Positions 47,131-56,078 are shown, numbered from the stretch's first letter. The stretch is DNA of 64,000 nt from Thiocystis violascens (GCA_020721065.1 DYNM01000013.1:20279-84278), one strand, 5' to 3'. Numbers and translations: made by a program. Notes: generated by a model not told the origin, from the sequence alone.

Positions 47131-47403
47131 ATGAATACTGTTTCCGAGCAAGACGTTGAATTAACAGCTATTTGTCGTTTGCGGTGGCAATGTCGGCGTG
47201 GCATGTTGGAGCTTGATTATTTGTTACGCCATTTCCTCGATCAAGGTTATGTTGAATTGAATCCAGCGCAGCGCCAAACATTTGTACAATTATTGGCTGC
47301 ATCCGATGTGCAATTGAGCGATTGGTTGCTGGGGCGAGCCGTGCCGCCAGCGCCGCAGATGCGTGAATTGGTGGCGCAAATTATCGCGGCAACACAGCGG
47401 TAA
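47131..47403 (+). CDS. sdhE: FAD assembly factor SdhE
   Basis: SdhE helps attach FAD covalently to succinate dehydrogenase. The ATG at 47131 gives 90 residues, the normal length. The conserved RGxxE motif is RRGMLELDYLLRHFLDQ, followed by ADVQLSDWLLGRA. It overlaps ygfX by one base (TAATG), the same pair as in E. coli. Confidence 0.93.
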   Translation: MNTVSEQDVELTAICRLRWQCRRGMLELDYLLRHFLDQGYVELNPAQRQTFVQLLAASDVQLSDWLLGRAVPPAPQMRELVAQIIAATQR

Positions 47404-47858
47404 TGATGATTCATATTGTCCAACCGCTGCTCATTCAACCGCGACGCTCGTGGCGCTTGGCGAGCTGGATTGCGACGACGCACGCGCTGGCGCTGGGCGT
47501 GATCGCCACGTTTCCGCTTGATTTAACAACGCTTTTACTCGCAACCGCCGTCGTGATGAGCGCCGTTCACGCGCTGCGCCAGCACGTTCTGCGCTGCACA
47601 TCGCGTTCCATTCGCGCCGCGCTGTGGCGGTCAGATCAGCGGTGGCAACTGACGTGGCAATCTGGCGCGACCAGCGTGGCGCAACTGACGGCGGCGACGT
47701 TCATCAGTCAACCGCTGATCGTGCTCAATTTTCAACTCGGCTGGCGGCGTGTCGCGCTGCCGCTTTTTTGCGATGCGCTTGATCCCGACATTCAGCGCCA
47801 TCTGCGCCAGCGCCTCAGACAAGTGGTTGACAGCACCGCGATTTCCGCTGACAACTGA
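47403..47858 (+). CDS. ygfX: YgfX-family membrane protein
   Basis: YgfX (CptA) is the small two-helix membrane partner of SdhE. The 151-residue protein has a basic start, two hydrophobic segments (about residues 25-60), and a soluble end with LNFQLGWRRVALPLFCDALDPDI, typical of the family. The sdhE-ygfX order is conserved. Its last codons (ADN and the TGA stop) lie within the tandem TGACAAC repeat at 47849-47876, so the repeat determines where the protein ends. Confidence 0.88.
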   Translation: MMIHIVQPLLIQPRRSWRLASWIATTHALALGVIATFPLDLTTLLLATAVVMSAVHALRQHVLRCTSRSIRAALWRSDQRWQLTWQSGATSVAQLTAATFISQPLIVLNFQLGWRRVALPLFCDALDPDIQRHLRQRLRQVVDSTAISADN

Positions 47859-47876
47859 CAACTGACAACTGACAAC
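47849..47876. repeat. Tandem TGACAAC heptamers, copy D
   Basis: Four exact tandem copies of TGACAAC overlap the end of ygfX. The second copy provides its TGA stop. This is a one-armed member of the heptamer family, with no inverted arm nearby. It is followed by rsmA 14 bases later. Confidence 0.9.
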
Positions 47877-47890
47877 CGATACCCACCCCG

Positions 47891-48673
47891 ATGCCCCACC
47901 ACCCCCGCAAGCGTTTTGGTCAAAATTTCCTGCACGATCAAGCTGTTATCGCCAAAATTCATCACGCCATCGCCGCCCAGCCGGGTGAACGCCTGCTCGA
48001 AATCGGCCCCGGCACCGGTGCCATCACCGCCGGATTATTAGCGGCAGCGGGGGCGCTGGACGTGGTGGAGCTTGACCGCGATCTGCTGGAACCGCTGCGG
48101 CAGCGGTTTCCCGACCCGGCGTTGCGCATTCACAACTGCGATGCGCTCAAATTTGATCTGCACACGCTGGTCAGCGCCGGTGAACGGCTGCGCGTCGTCG
48201 GCAATCTGCCTTACAACATTTCTACGCCGCTGTTGTTTCACTTTTTGGACGCCGCCGACTGCATCAGCGATTTGCATTTAATGCTGCAAAAAGAAGTGGT
48301 TGATCGGATCGTCGCCGCGCCCGGCGATAAAATTTATGGACGGCTGTCAGTGATGGTGCAAAACCGCTGTCAGGCAAGCTGTTTATTGCGGATCGGCGCG
48401 GGCGCATTCACCCCCGCCCCCAAAGTTGAATCGGCATTTTTGCGACTGCGCCCGTTCAACCCGCTGCCGTACCCAATTGATGATCCCGCGCTCCACGCTC
48501 GCCTCGTCGCCGCCGCCTTTGGGCAACGCCGCAAAACGCTGCGCAACAGCTTGTCCAAAGTCGTCAACGCCGAATTATTTACCGCCACCGGCATTGATCC
48601 CAGTTTACGCGCCGAGAATTTGAGCGTCGCCAACTACGCCCAGCTTGCCAACGCCGTCAGCGCCGCTCGCTAA
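47891..48673 (+). CDS. rsmA: 16S rRNA dimethyladenosine transferase RsmA (KsgA)
   Basis: RsmA dimethylates A1518 and A1519 of 16S rRNA. The 260-residue protein opens HHPRKRFGQNFLHD. The SAM motif is LLEIGPGTGAITAGLL, and the catalytic NLPYNISTPLLF is intact. Its stop overlaps the bioF start by one base. pdxA and apaG, usual neighbours elsewhere, are absent. Confidence 0.96.
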   Translation: MPHHPRKRFGQNFLHDQAVIAKIHHAIAAQPGERLLEIGPGTGAITAGLLAAAGALDVVELDRDLLEPLRQRFPDPALRIHNCDALKFDLHTLVSAGERLRVVGNLPYNISTPLLFHFLDAADCISDLHLMLQKEVVDRIVAAPGDKIYGRLSVMVQNRCQASCLLRIGAGAFTPAPKVESAFLRLRPFNPLPYPIDDPALHARLVAAAFGQRRKTLRNSLSKVVNAELFTATGIDPSLRAENLSVANYAQLANAVSAAR

Positions 48674-49827
48674 TGCCCACGCTTGCCACCCTCACCACCC
48701 AACTCGCCGCCCTTGAAACGGCGCATCTGTACCGCCGCCGCCGCGTGCAGGACGCGCCAGCACAACCGCACGGCAACAGTGACGGACGCGCCGTGCTCAA
48801 CTTTTGCAGCAACGACTATCTCGGACTCGCCAATCATCCCGACCTCATCGCCGCATTACAGCTCGGCGCAGCGCGATGGGGCGTCGGCAGCGGAGCTGCG
48901 CATCTGGTCAGCGGTCACACCAGCGCCCATCACGCGCTAGAAACGGAGCTGGCAGCCTTCACCGGCTACGAGCGGGCGCTATTATTTTCAACCGGTTATA
49001 TGGCCAATCTCGGCATCCTCACTGCGCTGACGCAGCGCGGCGACCGCATCGCCGCCGACCGGCTCAATCACGCTTCCTTGTTGGATGGGGCGCAGCTCGC
49101 GCAAGCAACCTTGCGCCGTTATCCCCACGCCGACACTGCGGTTCTGCGCCAGCGCCTGTTGACCGAATCGCCGCCGCGCTTGATCGCTACTGATGGCGTG
49201 TTCAGCATGGACGGCGATCTCGCGCCGCTGCCTGCGCTCATGGAGCTGGCGCAGGAGGTGGGTGCGTGGGTGGTGATTGATGATGCGCACGCGCTGGGCG
49301 TGGTCGGAACCGGCGGGCGCGGCTCGCTGGCGCAGTTTGGAATGCGCCCGGCGGCAACGACGATCTTGATGGGCACCTTGGGCAAGGCGTTTGGCACCTT
49401 TGGCGCATTCGTCGCCGGTGCGGACGCGGTGATTGAGACGCTGATTCAACGCGCTCGCAGTTACATTTACACCACTGCGATGCCACCGGCGCTGGCAGAA
49501 GCCACCCGCGTGAGCCTGCGCTTGGCGGTGGAGGAGGACTGGCGACGAGAACAGTTAGGCGTTTTGATTGCGCAATTTCGGCACGGCGCGACGCAGTTGG
49601 GATTGCCGCTGGCCGATTCGGTGACGCCGATTCAGCCGTTGCTGATGGGCAGCAGTGAGCGGGCGCTGGCGTGGAGTCAAGCACTTGAACAAGCGGGGAT
49701 TTTGGTCAGCGCCATTCGTCCGCCAACGGTGCCGGTCGGCACAGCGCGGTTACGGATTACGCTGTCGGCGGCGCACAGCAGTGCTGATGTCAATCGCTTG
49801 CTGGAGGTGTTGGCGCGGGTGCGCTGA
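48673..49827 (+). CDS. bioF: 8-amino-7-oxononanoate synthase BioF
   Basis: BioF is a PLP enzyme that joins pimeloyl thioester and alanine in biotin synthesis. The 384-residue protein has NFCSNDYLGLANHP near the N-terminus, VVIDDAHALGVVGTGGRG with the PLP-contact Asp and His, and the Schiff-base Lys in TLGKAFGTFGAF. It begins within the last codon region of rsmA (TAATG), so the two are co-translated. No other bio gene is in the window. Confidence 0.95.
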   Translation: MPTLATLTTQLAALETAHLYRRRRVQDAPAQPHGNSDGRAVLNFCSNDYLGLANHPDLIAALQLGAARWGVGSGAAHLVSGHTSAHHALETELAAFTGYERALLFSTGYMANLGILTALTQRGDRIAADRLNHASLLDGAQLAQATLRRYPHADTAVLRQRLLTESPPRLIATDGVFSMDGDLAPLPALMELAQEVGAWVVIDDAHALGVVGTGGRGSLAQFGMRPAATTILMGTLGKAFGTFGAFVAGADAVIETLIQRARSYIYTTAMPPALAEATRVSLRLAVEEDWRREQLGVLIAQFRHGATQLGLPLADSVTPIQPLLMGSSERALAWSQALEQAGILVSAIRPPTVPVGTARLRITLSAAHSSADVNRLLEVLARVR

Positions 49828-49920
49828 GGTGCGTGTTGCAAAGATCAAGCAATGAAAAGCAACGTTCCCGCGTATTGCGTGTTGGAACGATCAATCATGC
49901 AAAGTAGTGGATAAATCACG

Positions 49921-50745
49921 ATGAAACAAAAACTTGGCGCAATTCAAATGGCAACCGGCCCCAATATCAACGCGAATCTCGGCGAGGCGGAGCGGCTGAT
50001 TAAAGAGGCGGTTGAGAATGGGGCAAAATTGGTGGTGTTGCCGGAAAATTTCGCCTTTATGGGACAAACAGATCAGGATCAACTCGCGCTGCGTGAGAGC
50101 GACGGCAACGGCCCGTTGCAGGCATTTTTAGCGCGAGTCGCCAAACAACAGCGCATCTGGCTGGTGGGCGGCACCATTCCAATGCTGGCCGATGATCCGC
50201 AAAAAGCTCGCGCTGCGTGTCTGGTTTACAACGATCAGGGCGAGCGCGTCGCCCGTTATGACAAGGTGCATTTGTTTGATGTGACGCTGCCGGGCGTTGA
50301 CGAGCGGTATCACGAATCGGCAACCATCGAAAATGGCACGCAGACGCTGGTGCTTGACAGCCCGTTTGGGCGGCTGGGCGTCGTCATCTGTTACGACCTG
50401 CGCTTCCCCGAATTATTTCGCACCTTGTTGGATCAAGGCGTTGAAGTGCTGGCGATTCCGTCCGCTTTCACGGCGATCACCGGCAAGGCGCATTGGGAAA
50501 CGCTGGTGCGGGCACGCGCCATTGAAAATCTCGCGTATGTGGTCGCAGCCGCGCAGGGCGGATTTCATCTCAACGGGCGCGAAACGCACGGTCACAGCAT
50601 GATTGTTGATCCGTGGGGCACGGTGCTGGCGCAGGTGCCACGCGGTCGCGGTTTTATTTGCAGCGCCATTGATCGTGAATATCAGGAATCAATTCGCCGC
50701 AATTTCCCCACCATTCACCATCGCCGCTTAAAATGTCATTTTTAA
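49921..50745 (+). CDS. Nitrilase-family amidohydrolase (Nit1-like)
   Basis: The 274-residue protein has the Glu-Lys-Cys triad of the C-N hydrolase family: Glu in VVLPENFAFMG, Lys in RYDKVHLFDV and Cys in GVVICYDLRFPELFR. The sequence HLFDVTLPG and the length place it with Nit1/deaminated glutathione amidase enzymes, which repair deaminated glutathione. Cytoplasmic. The stop TTAA is shared with the convergent transporter gene. Confidence 0.9.
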   Translation: MKQKLGAIQMATGPNINANLGEAERLIKEAVENGAKLVVLPENFAFMGQTDQDQLALRESDGNGPLQAFLARVAKQQRIWLVGGTIPMLADDPQKARAACLVYNDQGERVARYDKVHLFDVTLPGVDERYHESATIENGTQTLVLDSPFGRLGVVICYDLRFPELFRTLLDQGVEVLAIPSAFTAITGKAHWETLVRARAIENLAYVVAAAQGGFHLNGRETHGHSMIVDPWGTVLAQVPRGRGFICSAIDREYQESIRRNFPTIHHRRLKCHF

Positions 50746-51932
50746 GTGCGAGTAGCGCGGCGCAAATCTGGCAACCAAATGGCAATAATCCCAATTAACG
50801 GCAGGAATGAACACAGGTGATACACCGTTTCAATGCCCCAATGATCGGCGACCTGCCCTAAAATCGCGGCACCAATTCCTGCTAACCCGAACGCAAAGCC
50901 AAAAAATAGACCGGAAATCATGCCCACGCGCCCCGGTATTAACTCTTGGGCATATACGACAATAGCGGGAAATGCGGACGCCAATAGAAAGCCGATGATG
51001 ATGGTTAAAGCTGCCGACATTTCTAGGCTCACATACGGCAATGCTAAAGTGAAAGGTGCAATTCCTAAAATAGATGCCCAAATCACTTGTCGGCGTCCAA
51101 TACGGTCGCCAATAGGGCCACCTAACAGCGTACCGGCAGCGACTGCAAAGAAGAAATAAAACAGATGATATTGGGCAGTTTGGGTGGTGATGCCGTAATG
51201 CGTCATCAAATAAAACAGTAAATAACTGCTGATGCTGGCGAAATAGAAAAACTTGGAAAACATCAGCCCCAATAACACCAAGACCGTTTGCACAATCTGG
51301 CGCTGCGGCAGTGGCGCAGCAGCGGTAGCTGCCGCTGGAAGCGGGCGTTGCTGCTGCTGGCGATACCAGCGCCCAACGCCAGTTAAAACCACCATCGCCA
51401 CCAAAGCGATCAAGGAAAACAAGGCGATACTGCGTTGACCGTGCGGCAAGATGATGGCGGCAGCGAGGAGCGGGCCGAGTGCTGCGCCGGTGTTGCCGCC
51501 GACTTGAAAGATCGACTGCGCCAGCCCGTGTTGTCCGCCTGATGCCATGCGTGCGACCCGTGAGGCTTCAGGATGAAAGACTGCTGAACCGGTGCCAACC
51601 ATTGCTGCTGCGACTAATAACATGGGAAAACTGCTGGCAAATGACAGAGTAATTAACCCTAAAAAGGTGCAGCCCATGCCGGCAGCGAGTGAATACGGTA
51701 AAGGATGGCGGTCGGTGTATAAACCCACTAAAGGCTGCAATAGTGAGGCGGTGCATTGAAACGCTAAAGTGATTAAACCGATTTGCGCAAAATTGAGCTG
51801 AAATGCAGTTTTGAATAGCGGATAGATTGCAATCATTAACGATTGCATGGTGTCATTCAACAAGTGGGCAAAACTAATGGCACCGAGAATGCCAAAAGCA
51901 GTGGTTTTGGTGGTGGTCGCAGAGACGGGCAT
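50742..51932 (-). CDS. MFS transporter, Fsr (fosmidomycin resistance)-like
   Basis: The protein has about twelve hydrophobic helices and a central loop (QQQQRPLPAAATAAAPLPQR). It has the family opening SFAHLLNDTMQSLMIAIYPLF, followed by GLYTDRHPLPYSLAAGMG and GTGSAVFHPEASRVAR, all typical of Fsr-like exporters. The ATG at 51932 gives 396 residues; a GTG five codons earlier is possible. The natural substrate is unknown and the resistance name comes from overexpression in E. coli. Confidence 0.88.
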   Translation of the reverse strand: MPVSATTTKTTAFGILGAISFAHLLNDTMQSLMIAIYPLFKTAFQLNFAQIGLITLAFQCTASLLQPLVGLYTDRHPLPYSLAAGMGCTFLGLITLSFASSFPMLLVAAAMVGTGSAVFHPEASRVARMASGGQHGLAQSIFQVGGNTGAALGPLLAAAIILPHGQRSIALFSLIALVAMVVLTGVGRWYRQQQQRPLPAAATAAAPLPQRQIVQTVLVLLGLMFSKFFYFASISSYLLFYLMTHYGITTQTAQYHLFYFFFAVAAGTLLGGPIGDRIGRRQVIWASILGIAPFTLALPYVSLEMSAALTIIIGFLLASAFPAIVVYAQELIPGRVGMISGLFFGFAFGLAGIGAAILGQVADHWGIETVYHLCSFLPLIGIIAIWLPDLRRATRT

Positions 51933-52028
51933 GTTCAATTCATTCACGCGCTGATGGCTAAAAATAATGGGCGCTTGGCAGCAATTCTGCCGCGCAGTTG
52001 AATTCAGTAAAACGGAGAAATTGTTGCA

Positions 52029-52577
52029 ATGAACAAATTAACCGCTGGTTTCAAACGCTCCGCGTGGCTGAGTCAATTCAGCGGCGGAGTGGTATTTGTG
52101 TTGGTCAGTTTGTTGCCCATTGCGTTGGTGCGCTTTTTTAATCCCGGTGATAATCCTAATCCGCAGCCGGTGGCAACAGTGAGTGCGGCAGGAACGTTGC
52201 AGGTGGTATTAAAGCCGAATCAGGTTGATCAATTCGTGACCGGTGGCACCATCAATGGCGAGCCAGTAGAGTTTTTAATTGATACCGGTTCGGTGGATGT
52301 GGCGTTATCGCACGCGCTGGCGCAGCGGCTGCGGCTGGCGTTGTCGCCCGGCGGGTTCAGTATGACGGGCAATGGCAATGTGGAAAATTGGACGGCATGG
52401 CTGGAGCAGGTGAATGTTGGCGGGTTTGTTGCGACGCAGGTTAAGGCGACGGTGTTGCCCAATTTGCCCGGCGAGCGGGTGTTATTGGGCATGTCGTATC
52501 TCAAGCATTTGGAGTTGACGCTGGCCGCTGGCGAGTTGACGCTGCGCCCGGCTAGTCGTCGTTCAGATCATCATTGA
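52029..52577 (+). CDS. Membrane-anchored retropepsin-like aspartic protease (TIGR02281 type)
   Basis: The 182-residue protein has one N-terminal membrane helix (GGVVFVLVSLLPIALVRFF), a short linker and a single aspartic-protease lobe with the active Asp in EFLIDTGSVDVALS, then VNVGGFVATQVKATVLPN and ERVLLGMSYLKHLE. It should work as a dimer in the periplasm. GGAGA lies nine bases before the ATG. Its last 26 bases overlap the convergent DUF3422 gene. Substrate unknown. Confidence 0.85.
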   Translation: MNKLTAGFKRSAWLSQFSGGVVFVLVSLLPIALVRFFNPGDNPNPQPVATVSAAGTLQVVLKPNQVDQFVTGGTINGEPVEFLIDTGSVDVALSHALAQRLRLALSPGGFSMTGNGNVENWTAWLEQVNVGGFVATQVKATVLPNLPGERVLLGMSYLKHLELTLAAGELTLRPASRRSDHH

Positions 52578-53856
52578 GCAGGCGTTCTTTCATGCGCCGA
52601 ATGCCGAGCCATGCCAAGCCGACGATCACTGGTGCCATCAAGCCGGTGGCGTAGGTGGCATGAATTTGGGCACCGTGCGCTTCTAAGCCTTTGAGTAAAT
52701 AGCCAATTAAGCCGACGCCGTAATAGCCGATGGCGATGACGGATAAGCCTTCCACCGTTTCTTGCAAGCGCAGTTGCAATTGCGCCCGTCGGTTCATGGA
52801 TTCCAATAAGCCACGATTTTGCTCTTGCAGCCGCACTTCCACCCGCGCTCGCAACAAGCTGGTGAGTCGTGCTGCGCGTTCGGCGAGACCTTGCTGGCGC
52901 TTGGCCGTTGAGCTGCAAGTGGCAATTGCTGGCGCGAGACGGGCGTCGAGAAATTCGCTGAACGTTTGCAGACCTTCAATGCGCTTTTGCCGCAATTGGT
53001 CGAGGCGTTGCACGACGACGCTGTAATACGCCCGTGAGCCTTCAAAGCGGGAACTGGTTCGCGCTGCGACCGCTTCGATCTCGGCTGCCAGCGTGGTCAA
53101 TTCCGCTAACAATTCCGCATCGGGAACGCCTTGTCCCAGTGCTTCATCGGTCATCCGCGCTGCGACGCCAACCAGTCGCCGATCTGCCTGCGCCAGCGTG
53201 AGATTAGCTTCTCGCGCTTCCGGCAAGCCCAAAATTGCCATTGCACGATAGGCGTTGATTTCCAAAAAGCGTTTCACCAGCCGCCCGGCTTGATTGGGCG
53301 ACAAGCCTTGATCGCGCAATAACATCCGCGAGACGCCGTCGGGATGAATCCGCAAATCTGACCACGCTCGCGCTGCGCCACCGACGACTTCAGAACCAAT
53401 CAAGGTGTTCTCGGCGAATAACGCGCTCAATTCTTCCGCGCTGCGTTCGGGCTGCGTCGCGGCATCCAGCGCCAGCGCCACCACCGTCACCGCTTCGCCC
53501 GGCAGCTCGCGCAACCAATCGGGCGGCAGCTCGGCGAGCACGGGCGGTTCAAATGGATGGTCATACGCGCCGACTTTGCTGAAGGTGTAGGTCACAAATT
53601 CGGTGTGGCGTTCCCAGCGCATTTGAATGTCGCCGAGCCGCGCAAAATAATGTTGATCAAGCGTTGCTGGCTGCGGCAAGCCGTAATGCGCCAGCAATTT
53701 ATTGAGATGGGTTTGATTGCGTCCGCTGCCTTTTTCGCCGCACAGCATCGCCACATGCGACACCCGCGCTGGCGCAGTCAGCGGTTCATAGGTGCGGGCG
53801 TGTAATTCGGCCACGCCCTGATGGCGCAAAGGATGTTCTTTGAATGGTAATGTCAT
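52552..53856 (-). CDS. DUF3422-family membrane protein
   Basis: The 434-residue protein opens with LPFKEHPLRHQGVAELHART, typical of DUF3422. It contains a long helical middle with likely coiled coils (about 240-370), and ends in two hydrophobic segments (LSVIAIGYYGVGLIGYLL and MAPVIVGLAWLG) near the C-terminus. The function of the family is unknown. It overlaps the retropepsin gene tail to tail by 26 bases. A heptamer repeat lies in the gap upstream. Confidence 0.85.
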   Translation of the reverse strand: MTLPFKEHPLRHQGVAELHARTYEPLTAPARVSHVAMLCGEKGSGRNQTHLNKLLAHYGLPQPATLDQHYFARLGDIQMRWERHTEFVTYTFSKVGAYDHPFEPPVLAELPPDWLRELPGEAVTVVALALDAATQPERSAEELSALFAENTLIGSEVVGGAARAWSDLRIHPDGVSRMLLRDQGLSPNQAGRLVKRFLEINAYRAMAILGLPEAREANLTLAQADRRLVGVAARMTDEALGQGVPDAELLAELTTLAAEIEAVAARTSSRFEGSRAYYSVVVQRLDQLRQKRIEGLQTFSEFLDARLAPAIATCSSTAKRQQGLAERAARLTSLLRARVEVRLQEQNRGLLESMNRRAQLQLRLQETVEGLSVIAIGYYGVGLIGYLLKGLEAHGAQIHATYATGLMAPVIVGLAWLGIRRMKERLLNDDLNDD

Positions 53857-53890
53857 GGCACACTCGCTTTTTAATCAGTTGGCGGTTTAT

Positions 53891-54015
53891 GAGTTGTCAG
53901 TTTGCAGTTGTCGGTTGTCAGTAAAGCGCATTAAAAATGAGTGGTTATTTTTTAATCTGGTGATTAAAAAAAAGTGACAACAGTTCAGCAATTTTTTTAG
54001 GTTTTTAACTGTCAA
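53891..54015. repeat. Dispersed heptamer element, diverged copy E
   Basis: GAGTTGTCAGTTTGCAGTTG with further GTTGTCAGTAAAG forms the left arm, and GTGACAACAGTTCAG and TTAACTGTCAACTC form a decayed right arm. It fills the 160-base gap between comM and the DUF3422 gene, both on the minus strand. Confidence 0.72.
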
Positions 54016-54016
54016 C

Positions 54017-55543
54017 TCAAGTCGCTCCACCAGCCCCGCGATCCAAACGCCGATAACCAATCGCTTCACTCAAATGCGTCAGCGTGATTGCGGGCGTGGC
54101 GTGAAGATCGGCGATGGTGCGGGCAACTTTCAAAATGCGGTGATATGCCCGCGCTGACAGCGCCAGCCGCTGTAACGCCTGCTCCATCAAACGCCGTCCG
54201 GCGTCATCTAACGCACAATCGCGCTCAATCTCCGTCGGTCCGAGCACATTGTTGGCTTTACCAGCCCGGTGCTGTTGCCGTTCCCGCGCCGCCATCACTC
54301 GCGCTCGTACCTGCGCAGTTGTTTCCGTATCCAGCGGACGAGCGCCAGCCAGCCGCGCCACTTCTAAACGTGGCACCTCAATGTGCATATCAATCCGATC
54401 TAACAGCGGGCCGGAAATGCGAGCGCGATACCGCGCAATCTGGTCAGCAGAACAGTGGCAACGTCCGCTGTGATCGCCCAAATAGCCGCACGGACAGGGA
54501 TTCATCGCCGCAATCAACTGGAATCGCGCTGGAAATCGCGCTTGCCGCGCTGCGCGGGAAATGTCGATATGACCGGATTCCAGCGGTTCACGCAGCACTT
54601 CCAGCACTTTGCGGTCGTATTCCGGCAATTCGTCTAAAAACAACACGCCTTGATGTGCCAGCGAGATTTCACCCGGACGCGGATTGCTGCCGCCACCCAC
54701 CAGCGCCGCGCCCGATGCGGTGTGATGCGGCGACCGAAACGGACGCTCGCGCCAGCAGCTCGGATCAAATAAATCGCGGTCGCTCACCGAGCGAATTGAT
54801 GCCGTTTCCAACGCTTCATCTTCCGTCAACGGCGGCAGCAAGCCCGGCAAGCGATTGGCTAACATGGATTTTCCCGTGCCGGGCGGACCAATCAACAGCA
54901 GGCTGTGCGCTCCGGCAGCGGCGATTTCCAACGCACGTTTGGCGTGTTCCTGCCCGCGCACTTCCGCCAATTCGGGATAACTCGGCTCCACCTGACGCGG
55001 CGAGTGCTCCGGCATGAATTCGGGCAGTTGGTGTTGACCGTTGAGATGAGCGCAGACCTCGCTGAGATGTCCGGCAGGACGTAGCACCAAACCGTTGACC
55101 AGCGCGGCTTCAGCGGCATTGGCGTGCGGCAAGATCAATTCCCGTCCCGCAGCGCGTGCTGCCAGCGCCACCGGCAACACGCCATTGACCGGACGCAGTG
55201 CGCCAGATAACGCTAATTCACCAATGAATTCATACCGCTGCAACGCAGTTGTGACGATTTGATCTGACGCGCCGAGGATGCCGAGCGCAATCGGTAAATC
55301 AAACCGTCCACCTTCTTTGGGCAGATCGGCAGGCGCGAGATTGATGGTGACGCGCCCTTCGGGAAAATGAAAACGACCGTTGAGCAGCGCCCCGCGCACG
55401 CGATCTTTGCTTTCTCGCACCGCCATTTCCGGCAGCCCGACCATCGACAGTGATGGCAGTCCGTTGGCGAGATGAACTTCCACCGTGACGGCGGGCGCGT
55501 GAATGCCAACGCGAGCGCGGCTGTACAGGGTACACAGTGCCAC
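54017..55543 (-). CDS. comM: ComM/YifB-family AAA ATPase
   Basis: ComM is a Mg-chelatase-like hexameric helicase that drives branch migration during natural transformation. The likely start is the GTG at 55543, 14 bases after the ubiK stop, giving 508 residues and the usual opening LYSRARVGIHAPAVTVEVHLA. The N-terminal Lon-protease-like domain is followed by Walker A GPPGTGKSMLANRLP (near residue 220), Walker B GVLFLDELPEY and the zinc-like CPCGYLGDHSGRCHC. Longer starts overlap ubiK and are unlikely. Confidence 0.93.
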   Translation of the reverse strand: MALCTLYSRARVGIHAPAVTVEVHLANGLPSLSMVGLPEMAVRESKDRVRGALLNGRFHFPEGRVTINLAPADLPKEGGRFDLPIALGILGASDQIVTTALQRYEFIGELALSGALRPVNGVLPVALAARAAGRELILPHANAAEAALVNGLVLRPAGHLSEVCAHLNGQHQLPEFMPEHSPRQVEPSYPELAEVRGQEHAKRALEIAAAGAHSLLLIGPPGTGKSMLANRLPGLLPPLTEDEALETASIRSVSDRDLFDPSCWRERPFRSPHHTASGAALVGGGSNPRPGEISLAHQGVLFLDELPEYDRKVLEVLREPLESGHIDISRAARQARFPARFQLIAAMNPCPCGYLGDHSGRCHCSADQIARYRARISGPLLDRIDMHIEVPRLEVARLAGARPLDTETTAQVRARVMAARERQQHRAGKANNVLGPTEIERDCALDDAGRRLMEQALQRLALSARAYHRILKVARTIADLHATPAITLTHLSEAIGYRRLDRGAGGAT

Positions 55544-55556
55544 GAGTGCGCTGCGT

Positions 55557-55823
55557 TCAGTGGGCGCTGGGTTGTTTGGCAGCCAGCGCCCGTTCGAGCG
55601 CTGCGACCTGCGTTTCCAGCGCACTGACTTTGGCGCGAGTGCGGGCGAGAACGGCAGATTGCACGTCGAATTCCTCGCGGGTCACTAAATCCAGCCGCGC
55701 CAAGCCAGACTCCAGCGAAGCGCGGAGATTGCGCTGCACGTCGTCTTGTAGCACTTGCAATCCTTTGGGCAGCGCGGAGGAAAAGCGTTGCAACACATCA
55801 TCAAATTGTTTGGGATCAAACAT
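55557..55823 (-). CDS. ubiK: Ubiquinone biosynthesis accessory factor UbiK
   Basis: UbiK (YqiC, BMFP family) helps the soluble ubiquinone complex. The ATG at 55823 (AGGAC nine bases upstream) gives 88 residues, opening MFDPKQFDDVLQRFSSALP, with a C-terminal coiled coil (VSALETQVAALERALA). It is adjacent to comM as in many gammaproteobacteria. Confidence 0.92.
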   Translation of the reverse strand: MFDPKQFDDVLQRFSSALPKGLQVLQDDVQRNLRASLESGLARLDLVTREEFDVQSAVLARTRAKVSALETQVAALERALAAKQPSAH

Positions 55824-55853
55824 GGCAAAAGTCCTAAATATGAAGGGTGAAAA

Positions 55854-55910
55854 CGAGTTGTCAGTTGGCGGTGACAACGGTGGTTTTTTTACTGACAACT
55901 GACAACTTTG
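55854..55910. repeat. Dispersed heptamer inverted-repeat element, copy F
   Basis: GAGTTGTCAGTTGGCGGTGA and the arm ACTGACAACTGACAACTTT are inverted around a T-rich centre (GGTGGTTTTTTT). It lies upstream of ubiK and before the sigma-54 promoter region, within a 355-base gap that otherwise has no gene. Confidence 0.82.
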
Positions 55911-56062
55911 AGCAGTATAAGCCGCCCGCGCCCGCTCGCAGCGCCCTATTGCAGGGCAGCGTCAAATCAAGCCCACAACATGGCGAATCAAATTGGTGCA
56001 AATGCGACAATCAAGAGAGACACGGCGGGGCGCAGTGTTTTGTTTTTGCCGCAGTTGATAAG

Positions 56063-56078
56063 TGGCATGTAATATGCT
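56063..56078 (+). promoter_or_regulatory. Sigma-54 promoter for the porin-glnK-amtB unit
   Basis: TGGCATGTAATATGCT has the invariant GG (-24) and GC (-12) with exactly ten bases between, and differs from the consensus TGGCACG-N4-TTGCT only at two positions. It lies about 100 bases before the TorF-type porin start. A GGTGCA half-site of NtrC type is at 55995-56000. Both point to nitrogen-limitation control. Confidence 0.8.
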
